Of a stretch of DNA of 64,000 bases, positions 1 to 10,000 are shown piece by piece. The stretch comes from Ailurus styani. Lineage: Eukaryota; Chordata; Mammalia; Carnivora; Ailuridae. The number at the start of each line of letters is the position of its first letter. Position 1 is the stretch's first letter. Where the stretch lies: positions 3,898,432-3,962,431 of the forward strand of contig LNAC01000101.1 in assembly GCA_002007465.1 (NCBI GenBank), read 5' to 3'. Below the pieces are notes generated by a model, which saw only the letters and a list, made by a program, of their open reading frames with translations, made no database searches and was not told the origin of the DNA. A program made the translations under genes and the position numbers.

Positions 1-94
1 GCTGCTGGGTGTTGATGGGCGGCGGCGGGATGAGCGAGGCCGCGGACGCGGCCGAGGCACCGGCCGGCGGGGGACACTCGGTGCGGACCGGCAT
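1..94 (-). CDS. GID4: GID4 first coding exon, partial (CTLH/GID E3 ligase substrate receptor)
   Basis: Read on the minus strand from the ATG at 94-92, the frame is open to the window edge and encodes 31 residues beginning [14 protein letters not shown] and ending with [10 protein letters not shown] recognise this as the N-terminal region of GID4, the subunit of the CTLH (GID) ubiquitin ligase that recognises N-terminal degrons. The folded beta-barrel domain lies outside the window. The exon lies head-to-head with ATPAF2, as in human 17p11.2. The start chosen here is the internal methionine. A longer human form begins further upstream, but here its start is GTG and its frame is broken (see findings), and 246 unknown bases intervene. 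The gene identity is solid; the choice of start is an inference. Confidence 0.85.
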
Positions 95-530
95 CGCGGG
101 GTCCCCCGGAGCCAGGGCTGGGGGGAGGGGGAGAGGAACCGCCGCCGCCGCGCGGGAGNNNNNNNNNNNNNNNNNNNNNNNNNNNNNNNNNNNNNNNNNN
201 NNNNNNNNNNNNNNNNNNNNNNNNNNNNNNNNNNNNNNNNNNNNNNNNNNNNNNNNNNNNNNNNNNNNNNNNNNNNNNNNNNNNNNNNNNNNNNNNNNNN
301 NNNNNNNNNNNNNNNNNNNNNNNNNNNNNNNNNNNNNNNNNNNNNNNNNNNNNNNNNNNNNNNNNNNNNNNNNNNNNNNNNNNNNNNNNNNNNNNNNNNN
401 NNNNGGGGACCACCCGCCCGCTGCCTGCGGACCAAGCGCTCGGGCTGCCACCGGGACCCCGGGACCTGCGAGCAGGGCCTCCCTGTCCTGAGCTGAGTCC
501 CCCTCCCCACTTGCCCTCGCACACACACCA
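95..530 (-). other. GID4: GID4 5' leader / non-conserved N-terminal extension, with assembly gap
   Basis: This is GC-rich sequence upstream of the GID4 ATG on the minus strand, interrupted by 246 N at 159-404. Between 405 and 515, one minus-strand frame reads [19 protein letters not shown], matching my memory of the N-terminal extension annotated for the longer human GID4 isoform. That reading frame lacks an ATG here. The stretch is probably 5' UTR in this species. Confidence 0.5.
159..404. other. Assembly gap (246 N)
   Basis: The run of N lies inside the GC-rich GID4 leader. No biological content can be stated. Confidence 0.99.
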
Positions 531-640
531 CCCTTTCGATTGGCTCAGGCGCGCCGGGGGGGGCGGGAACAGGCTCACGCGGCGCTTCCACCCATTGGCG
601 GGCGGGGAAAACACGTGGCGGGGTGCGCGAGGGGCCCTCT

Positions 641-653
641 GGGACTTGTAGTC
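641..653 (-). promoter_or_regulatory. ZNF143/THAP11 (SBS)-type motif
   Basis: GGGACTTGTAGTC, read on the minus strand as GACTACAAGTCCC, is one base away from the ACTACAATTCCC core of the SBS element. That element is typical of bidirectional housekeeping promoters. It sits centrally between GID4 and ATPAF2. Confidence 0.6.
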
Positions 654-769
654 TTCTTCCCGAGGCGCGGCGTGGAGGGGGCGGGGCGAGGTGCGTTTGT
701 GATGCTGATTGACTGGGGGTGTGCGCAGGAGGCGCGCAGCAGCGACGGCGCGCCGCTGGTGTCAAGCGG

Positions 770-780
770 AAGATGGCGGC
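770..780 (+). promoter_or_regulatory. YY1-type motif AAGATGGCGGC in the ATPAF2 leader
   Basis: This is an exact match to the YY1 core-promoter consensus on the sense strand, 138 bases before the ATPAF2 start codon. It also contains an upstream ATG at 773. Confidence 0.6.
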
Positions 781-796
781 GTCCAGGGGAGGCTGA
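773..796 (+). other. Possible 7-codon upstream ORF in the ATPAF2 leader
   Basis: ATG GCG GCG TCC AGG GGA GGC TGA lies within the YY1 motif and ends 121 bases before the ATPAF2 start. The G at +4 is favourable for initiation. It is translated only if transcription starts upstream of 773, which is not known. Confidence 0.35.
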
Positions 797-917
797 GGGC
801 TCTGGGGAGGTGGTAAGACGTTTCCGTACAGCGCGAGCGTGCGGCTTTGGGAATCCCTTCGCTCTGTTTCCTGCTCTCGGGTTTCGCTCCGGTCGTCCTC
901 CCAGGCTCTCGGGCGCG

Positions 918-1050
918 ATGTGGAGGAGCTGCCTCCGGCTGCGGCACGCCGGGCGCCGCCTCCTGAACCGGCCCCGGGGTGCCCTCGCCGCCTCGGTGGG
1001 GCCGGGGCCAAACCCCCTGACCCCTGCCCGGGCCTACGCACCCCCAACAG
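918..1050 (+). CDS. ATPAF2: ATPAF2 coding exon 1
   Basis: Codes for residues 1-44, the presequence ending ARAYAPPT, plus the first base of Glu45. The ATG at 918-920 is the first in this frame after the promoter and lies in the context GCGCGATGT. The donor GTGAGG follows at 1051. Confidence 0.95.
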
Positions 1051-4000
1051 GTGAGGGAGGCCAGGACCCGAGCCGGGCTAAGGTGGGAGGAAGGGTTCGG
1101 CTGTGTAGGGTGGGGCAGGGCTCAGGCTCGTGAGGGTACGCAGTTCAGTCGGGTCCTGCTACGGATTGGGGAAAATAGAAGCCCAGACGAGGGCACACAT
1201 CGCGTCGCTGCAGGAGACAGCAGTAGTTGCCATTTGACACGTGCAGCTTTTCTCAAAACTTACGGTTTTCTTTTCCAAAAAGGAAAGCAAGCGGCATTCT
1301 TGTTCTCAGACAGGGAAATTCAGGTTTCTAGATCAGGACCACACCAAGGTCACAGAGCAGACTTAGAAGTCTATGGAGGGCAACGGCCAGCCTGACCTTT
1401 TTCTGTGTCCCCATGGCTGGGCATCCTGGAACCGGGCCATTCAGTGGGCATTCAGTCTTCCATCCTGGACAATTTCTCTGCAGGTTCCCTGGCCCGCCCT
1501 CCCACTGCCCTACCACAGTCCCTGCCATTTCTTCTAAGGAGTTGGCCCTGGTGCCTCCTTTCTCTCCTTCTGACTGATAAGGCCTAGAAGAAGGTAGTAA
1601 CTTTCACTGAATCTGGGAAGAGGTTTTAGGGTAGGAGTGGGAATGACTCCCTTATTTTTTTTATTTTTTAAAGATTTTATTTATTTATTTTGACAGAGAG
1701 AGATTACAAGTAGGCAGACAGGCAGGCAGAGAGAGGAGGAAGCAGGCTCCCCGCTGAGCAGAGAGCCCAATGCAGGCCTTGATCCTGGGACCCTGAGATC
1801 ATGACCTGAGCTGAAGGCAGAGGCTTTAACCCACTGAGCCACCCAGGTGCCCGAATGACTCCCTTAAATGAGTGAAGAGTAGTAACACTGTTTTCATTCA
1901 GTTAGTTTTTCTATGCTGAGAGCTGGAGGTGTGGTGGTCTTCAAGGTAGGCGTGGTCCTACCTAATGATTACTGTCATTATACTTCACTGCGGATTATAA
2001 TAGTCTCATTAAACAATAGTGTATAATATCCTGTGCCAAGGGAAATACAAAGAAACTGAGAACATAAAGAAGCACCTACTCCCATCTTGGGGGTTTTGAG
2101 GGTCTGGAAAGGGTCTTAGGTGAAAGGACATTTCAGCTCAGTCTTTTTTTTTTTTTTTAAAGATTTTATTTGTTTATTTGACAGAGAGAGACACAGCAAG
2201 AGAGGGACTACGAGCAGGGGGAGTTTAAGAGGGAGAAGCAGGCTCCCCACTGAGCAGGGAACCTGATGCAGGGCTTAATCCCAGGACCCTGGGATCACAA
2301 CCTGAGCCGAAGGCAGATGCTCAGTCACTGAGCCACCCAGGCGCCCCTCAGCTGAGTCTTGACAGATGAGTTGGAGTTCAGTGGAAAGGAGGAGGAAGAG
2401 TGTTGGGTGGCCAGAACAAGTTCAGAGGTGACAGCAGGGCGTGAGGGAATTTGCTGTAACATTACTTACTGTAGAAAATCTAGAACTCTACAGGTAGTTT
2501 GACCTTGTGGCAGAAGTACAGACCTGGGATCTAATGCTGGCTGTACCTCTGAGGTACCGTGTGATCTTGGGCTCTGGACTGCTTCCTTTGGGCCTCATTT
2601 TCCTCTGTGAGTTGAAGGACTAGGTTACCTTTGAGGGACCTTCTGTTAAGTTTCCTAATTTTATAAACATGGGGGAGAGAGCTGGATGCAGCAAGGAGCT
2701 GACATTTCCCCTGTCAGGTTCCAAGTTGAAGGGCCTGAAAGTGGCCCATGAAGATCCACTAAAGAGGGAGAAGGAAGGGCATTTGTGATACTGTGAGGTG
2801 TAAGGAGAAATATACAGTTGACTCTTCGAACAGCATAAAGGTTAGGGGCACCGCTACCAAACCCCACCATCGAAAAATCACATACAACTTTTGACTCCCC
2901 CAAAACTTAATTACTAATACATACTGTTGACCAGAAGCGTTACCGATAGCAGTCGAGTAAACACATTTTGTATGTTAGATGTTTTGTGTTCATTATTCTT
3001 AAAGTAAGCTAGAAAAAAGAAAACGTTATTTAGAAAATTAGAATCATAAGGAAGAGACCAGGAGGAAGAGAAAATAACATTTACTGTACTGTAAAAAATC
3101 CAGGTATAAGTGGACCTGTCCAGTTCCAACCCATGTTGTTCAAGGGTCAACTGTCTCTTTTGGTCTCCCTTCAGTTCCTGGCACACATCTCTTAAAACCC
3201 TTGTAATTTACTAAGCAGTAAAAGCTATGGAAGAGGCTTTTGTTATAATATTTGGTCTTTTGTCCTAAAATAGCTCCAGAGATAATAAAGTTGAAAGCAG
3301 TATCTTATTCATAAGCCTCTTTCAACTACACCTGAGGTTATGTAAATGAGGTGGCTTTTGGAAAGCACCTAAGGATGAGGGCTGGTTGCCAGGGGAACCA
3401 CCGCAAGATGAGAGGTTTGGTACTTTCAAACACTGCCCCTCCCCCGACCTCTGGGGAGGGGAGAAGGGCTGGAGAGATTGACTTGATTGCTAGTGGCCTG
3501 TGATTTAATCAATCGTGCCTATGTAATGAAGCCTCCATAAAATCCCTGAACTGTGGGGTTCAGAGAGCTTCAGGGCTGGTGAACACTTGGAGATGCTGAA
3601 GGAGTAGCATGCTTTTCTCAAAAGCTTGCTGCTTCTCTCAGAGAAGGCATGAAAGCTCCACACCCTTTCCCCTATACTTTGCCCTGCACATCTCTTTGTG
3701 TGGCTGATCCTGAGTTACATCCTTTTATAATGAGCTGGTAATCTAGTAAGTTAAATATTTATCTGAGTGCTATGAGCTGCTGTGGCAAATTCCTCAAACC
3801 TGAGGAGGGGTCCTGGGAACCTCTGATGTATAGCCAGCGGTCGGAAGCACAGAAGACAACCTGGGCTTCCAGTTGGCATCTGAAGGGAGCAGGGAATGCA
3901 GTCTTGTGGGACTGAGCCCTTAACTTGTGGGATCCGATGCTATCTCCAGGCAGATAGTGTCAGAACTTCATTGAATTGCAGGACGCCAGCTGATGGGTGG

Positions 4001-7000
4001 CAAACCCCTCAGACGCTGGGAGCAGAGAGTGTGTGAATGTGTAAAGGAAAACGGGAGTTTCCTTTACAGCATCCCAGGAAAGGTATAACATGGGCAAAGA
4101 GGACATGTACGGAGTTCACTGAAAATGGCATAGGCAGCGTTCATTTGGATTAGTGGTGCCACTTCCTGTTACTGTGGCACGCGATCTACCATCTCTGTTT
4201 CCTTTCCACTGCAGACTTTACTAGTTTAGGCTCTTGGAAGTAGCTGGCACATGGAAGGTAGTCAAACATGAAAGAGAATAAGAATGAAAGAATGAAGCCC
4301 AGTGGGAGAGAGATACTTGAAACCAGGCCTGTGAGTGCCCTGCAAAGACGTTACCACTTTGAGATTCTATGAGTCTTAGGAATGGGGGAATATTAAACCC
4401 AGGTGGGGGCCTTCTCCATGAAGACTCTGGCAAGCAGATTGAACTTGGCTCCTTAGGAATGGCCATGCCAGTGAAGGTTGTCAGCAGAGGAGGGGTTTGG
4501 GAAAGGGTCACTGGGGTGTTAGAGGGGATTTTGCAGCAAGGAGGCCTGTGTGAGGGTCTCTGGTGGTCCAGCTCTGTACCAGTTGTCAGAGATCCATCAG
4601 CTAATTTAGAGAGGAAGGTGTTCCAGAGAAGCTGTATACCCGGTGAGGTCAAGGCTGGAAGTCTTGTCTCCTCTGTTTTCAGATTGTTACCAGGACAAGT
4701 CATTTGGCTTCTCAGAGTCTCTACCACCTCAGAGGCATTACTGGGCCTGTCTTCATAGAGTGGTTGTGTTGGGTTGAGGGAGATTCTGTAGATAAAGCCC
4801 AGCCTGCCACCTGTTTTTTTAAATAAAGTTTTATTGGAACACAGCCATGCCCATTCATTTTCATATCTTCTCAGGCTACTTTAACTAGCGAGTTGACTAG
4901 TTGCAACAGAAACCATATGGCCTGCTAAGCCTAAAATATTTACTCTGGCTCTTCATGGAAAAAGGTGGCCAACCCCTCCTCAGGATGGGTAGAGAATTTT
5001 GGGGGAAAAAACGTGTTTAGTTATTTAGCTCATTTACAATAATTGCTCTGGCAGATGCATTTGCCCTGAAGAATTTTTTAACAGCTTCATTAAGATTCAA
5101 TTCACTTATAGTTCACTCATTTAAAACGTATAATTCAGCGGTTTTTAGTATATTCACAGAGTTGTACAACCATCACCACAATTCTAGAACACTTTTATCA
5201 CCCCAGAAGAAGGCCTGTACCCTTTAGCTATCATCTTCTTCCCTCCCTATCCTGCAGGCCCTAGACAACCACTCTTTTACTTTCTGTCTCTATAGATTTC
5301 CCTAGTTTGGACATTTCCTAAATGGAACGTGGTCCTTTCTGGCTGGCTTTTTTACACTGAGTCTGTTTTCAAGGTTTATCCAAGTTGTAGCATGTATCAG
5401 TACTCCATTGTTTTTTATAGCTGAGTAATATTCCATTGTATGGCCGTATGACATCTTATTTATCCATTCATCCACTGATGAACATTTGGGTTGTTTCCCT
5501 CTTTGGGCTATTCTGAATGCTGCTATAAACATTTGTGTACAAGTTTTTATGTGGGTATATCTTTTTTTGTTTGTGGTGTTTGGGTTGGGCATATGTTTTT
5601 GTTTCTCATAGATACGTACTTGCTGGTCACTTGGTAACTGTTTGACTTTTTGAGGAACTGCCACACTTTCCCAGTGTTTAACTGGCATACTTTTCCAGTT
5701 TACATTTCCACCAGCAGTGTATGAAGGTCCCAATTTGTCCACGTCCTTCCCAACACTAGTTATTATCTGGGTTTTAAAATTATTATTATTATTACAGCCA
5801 TCCTAGTGGGTGTGAAGTAGTTTCTCCTGGTTTTGTTTTTTGTTTTCCTGATGATTATGACGTCCAGCATCTTTTCATGTGCTTATTTTATATATTTTCT
5901 TTGGAGAAATCTCTATTCAGATTCTTCGACCAGTTTTTAATTCGGTTGTCTTATCATTAAGTTGTAAGAGTTCTTAATTAGTTGGTCTGAAGAATTTTCA
6001 TACCTGAAAACGGTTGGAGCCGCCCTAGGATTATGGATGGAAGGATCCCCTAAGTCAGTTGTAGCTTTAAGGCCTAGGGCCCGCCAGATGGCACTGTTTA
6101 AAAAGATAAAGGTGTTGAGACCACTTGGAGAGGGCACTTCCCCTGTTCTTGGTGCACTGTGGGAGTCGTAGTTCTGAGGCTTTGAGTCTTTCCAAAGCAA
6201 AGGCCAGGCGAAAATTGAGGTTGGCAGAAAGATCACTGACTGGTCTGTGAAGCCTGAGACAGGAGGAGGAATGTAGGGGAAGTGACACAGAAAACACCCT
6301 GTTTCTTTATATGGATTGAAACTACTTAATAGGAAAAAGGGACCTGCTGATGGACATTAATTTCCAATTCAGCACCCATCACATGACCAGGGTTTTGTGT
6401 TTTGGTTTTTTTTTTTTTTTAAGATTTTATATATTTATTTGTCAGAGAGAGAGAGCACAGGCAGACAGAGCAGCAGGCAGAGGCAGAGAGAGAAGCGGGC
6501 TCCCTGCCAAACAAGGAGCCCGATGCAGGACTCCGTCCCAGGACTTTGGGATCACGACCTGAGCCGAAGGCAGCCACTCAACTGACTGAGCCACCCACGT
6601 GTCCCATGAGCAGGTTTTTTTTTTAAGTTGTTCTCTGCTTCTCTGCTTAAATAGACTGTTTTCTTGTGGCCAGCTTTTAACATTCAATACTTTTTCATGT
6701 ACCTGTGTCTTTGTATCTGCATAGTCCACACCTAAAAGGCACCAAGTGTGTTTTTGCCACTGAAACAGATGTTCTATAAAAGGAGCGATTCATACTCAGA
6801 ATAGACCTGAGTTCTCTGTGAGCCTACAAGGGTAGTCTGTTAATTTCATCTTTAAAGATGAGGTTCCTGTTGCTGCCAGCTCATCCCATGTTCACTGAGA
6901 ACATGGGTGCTTCAAGTTTCCTGGTCTCATGAGTTATCTTATGTGACCCAAGGCCTTTGGGGGCCCAGGTAAAGAACATTGTTTGGGGCCGTGGATTTCA

Positions 7001-10000
7001 CCAAATGAATTTTCCAGATTCTGGCCTTGTTTGCCTATGTGAACCCCTAACTTGACTGCCTCTGCCTCCATCCTGTGACCTACCCAGCACCTCCCCCAGG
7101 TTTGCCCCCCCCCCACCCTCCCTGGGCATCTCTAACCATCCTCTGCAGGGTAACTACAGTCTTGTCCTCCGGGCCATGGTTTTAGTTCTCCAAACTCTCT
7201 TGTTCTCGTGAGGCTGAGGACCTTTGTGGAAACTGTTTCTTCCGTTAGAAATGCCTTCCACACACGTACCCCTCCAAGAAATGAATCCATCCATGCAGAT
7301 TGGCTAACTCCTGCCTCTCCGTCAGGTCTCAGATGAAATCTGAGCGCTTGGAGGTCTTCTTTTAGCCCACGATGCGATTAGGCTCTCCTGCCTGGTGCGT
7401 GTCTCCAGTGATACTCAGGACTTGGGCCATCAGTGACTTTATTGTTTGCCTGGTTTAGTGTCGGGCTTCCCAGTAGACAGGAAGTGCCTCCAGGGCAGGG
7501 ATGAGCTTTGATTCCAATCCCCAGGACTTACCCCACTTCCTGGAACAGGATCAGTACTGATCGAAGTTTGTTCCAAGACCAGAGTTTGCCCCGCCGCGTA
7601 TCTGCTACATTCAGGAGAGCACCTGTCTACACACACCGCACGGGGGTGCCTGCCCTCTTCAGAGGCTCAGCGGCCTTTGTGCTCCTTCTGCCTGGGGCTG
7701 GCCTCTCTTTCCACAGGGTTTACTGCTGTTTGGACCAATTTTGGTTGACCCATCCTTGCCTTCCGTCCTTCCCACTCCCTTCTGGTTTTTCCTCTTAGTC
7801 AGGCACAGAGGACCCAGGAACCAAGGCCTGACAAGCAAAGCAGAGGGGAAAAAAGACTTCCCTCGTGGGAAACCTCAGCATCCCGGCAGCTTTAGGTTCA
7901 GCCCGTGCTGTCAGTTTCTGCCCTGAATCCAGGTCTCTTGGGCCCATCTCCCAGGGCTGTGTCCAGCCGTGTGCTAGAATGCTCTCCGCTGGCACTTCCT
8001 GCTGATGGGGCCAGTTCCTTCTCCCCAGCAGTGATGAGTCAGCTTTCACAGCTCTTCCCACTTCCTGCCTGGTCTGGCTCTGGACACGTTGCCCGGCTCA
8101 GGCATTGGAGAACATACTGGATGTGGTCCGGGTGCCTCAATCCAGGCCTCTAGGCCTACGCAAGGAGGCCTCCAGATTCATGTCTCCTCCACTATCTGAA
8201 TGTGACCAGGTGGCACGTGAACTTGGGGGATGAACTTGGCGCATTCGAAAGCACTAGGATGGTGTAAACTTTCCATGTTGGTGTCAAACGTGGGAGAGAA
8301 TCACTAGGATGATTTCAGATAAAGGTGGTAATTCGTGCTATAATAATATGGCATCATCTTGGTGGCCAGATCCTATCACTTTTTTTTTCTTCTGAGCATT
8401 TACATAAAGACAGCGATTTTTGACATTTTTATTGACTGTTTGATCCCACGTACCTAGAATAGTACCTGGCACGCGGTAGACACACAAATTTTTTTGGTCG
8501 GAAAACAGTTCGGGCCTTTGTTGAGTAAAGCACAGCTGTGGAAATGCAATTTGGGGCCCTCTTTGGGGAAAGCATCAATGATAGAGCATGAGACTGATGA
8601 GAAAACTGACGTGATGGGGACAAGCAAAAAACACCACTGGAGGCCAGATGCCCTCCCTCCACCTTGCCTCCCCGCCTGTACAAAGGAAGTTCTCCTGATT
8701 TTCATCGTCTGGTTGAATTAAGTTAAGCGTGGTTTTTGTTCTTCTGGTTTTTGTTTTTTTCCTAAAGCATTAAAAACGAATGAACCTCCTCCTCTCCATG
8801 CTGCATCAGTATTTCCAACAAGTAACTTTAGTCAGGGACTCCGAAGGCTCTTAGGACCCAGTGATCTTGTGATCGAACGAACAAGCAAATGAGGCAAGGT
8901 TTTGTGTTTCTCGCAAATATTACGTCCGGATTATGGTTTTTAGCTTCCCAAATGTGACCTAGTTGTTCTTTATTAGTGAAAGGAGTCTGTGTAATTCTTT
9001 AGGAGGCGCTCGTAGTTTTAATTCCTCCAAGTAGAACAGGGGAGCTATGTTTACATTTTCGCAGAAGGTTATGTTCAAGTTATTTTCAGATCTCACAGGC
9101 TGCATATTTTCCCCTTTCTTAAAGGCGATGTTTGGAGCTCCTGTTGAATACACAGGCATGTTGGTTAATTAGGTTAATTAATTGGATAGAGAGGATGAGA
9201 GATGCTCCTGGGATCTCTCCTCACTTACTGTGTGCCACACACGTGCACACGCATGTCCACACTGGCTTTCCTCTCGTGTCGTCTTAAAGGCATCATACTC
9301 TTGCCCAAAATAGGTCTCTGGTTTTCTCACACTCAGACTCCATCTTTGGACTGGGGCACATTGTTCTGGCGTGGGGGCAGTGCTGGTAAGGGTGGTGTGT
9401 GGAGAGGAGAGCCTGCCTAGAAATTAAAGCAGAAGGTGCTAGAAAAATCTGTCGCGTCAGATAGTCTGCAGCTTCAAGATGCTTTGCGATCGGACTGTCC
9501 CTGGGCTCGGGGGCCGGTGGGGTCCTGACCAGTGCGTCCTGTCCCTCCCGCATCCCTGGAGAGTGAATGCCCTCCTCCCCCCAGCTTTAATCAGGACCTG
9601 TTGATTACGCCGCATAGAGTAGGGCAGGCCTTGAATAGTGATCTGAAAATCAAGCCAATCAATCAGCATTAGCAGTAATGACACAAGCTGGTCTTGTCAC
9701 TTCCTGAGCTGTCTCGATGTTATTTTAAACTGCCTTTTTGAAAAATCTCTTTTACAGAAAGGAAGAGGTTTTATCAGAATGTCAGCATCACGCAGGGTGA
9801 AGGTGAGTGTCTGAAATTTTGACTGCCTCTTTTTCTTTCTTCCTTTTTTTTTTTTCTGTGAATGGGTAGAGACATTTTTCATCTCTAGCTGGTTTCAGCG
9901 GTGAGATTACCCTTCGTGCTTTTGTTGGGTAGGTTTCTGTAAGCCCTCCGTGAAGGGACTCACAGTTGTCTTTGTCTGCACCGATTCAAGTAGCTAAATA

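Larger units (their letters stand above)
405..917. promoter_or_regulatory. Bidirectional CpG-rich promoter of GID4 (-) and ATPAF2 (+)
   Basis: The roughly 500-base interval between the two divergent genes is very GC- and CpG-rich and has no TATA box. Visible motifs include inverted CCAAT boxes (ATTGG near 539 and 594), a CACGTG E-box at 613-618, a ZNF143/SBS-type element GGGACTTGTAGTC at 641-653, an ETS-like CGGAAG at 767-772 and a YY1-type AAGATGGCGGC at 770-780. In many mammalian housekeeping promoters the YY1 motif lies just downstream of the start site, so ATPAF2 transcription probably begins near 700-770. This is inferred from motifs only. Confidence 0.7.
1051..9757 (+). other. ATPAF2 intron 1 (8.7 kb), repeat-rich, no further gene seen
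   Basis: GTGAGG...TTACAG intron. It holds three SINEC copies, a Tigger-like transposon, an LTR-like block, a Charlie-like fragment, an L1 3' end and a MIR relic, listed separately. Between about 6610 and 9750 I see mainly unique sequence with no recognisable coding exon. An SBS-type motif lies at 6154-6173. Confidence 0.85.

Noticed and set aside
9..491. Plus-strand open frame at the left edge.
   Set aside because: It is the antisense shadow of GID4 exon 1 and spans 246 N.
5302..5742. 146-codon minus-strand open frame.
   Set aside because: It is a decayed L1 ORF2 C-terminus ([17 protein letters not shown]), part of a truncated LINE-1, not a cellular gene.
9158..9184. TTGGTTAATTAGGTTAATTAATTGG, a palindromic AT-rich stretch.
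   Set aside because: Simple low-complexity repetition of TTAATTA. It could bind homeodomain factors but nothing else supports a function.
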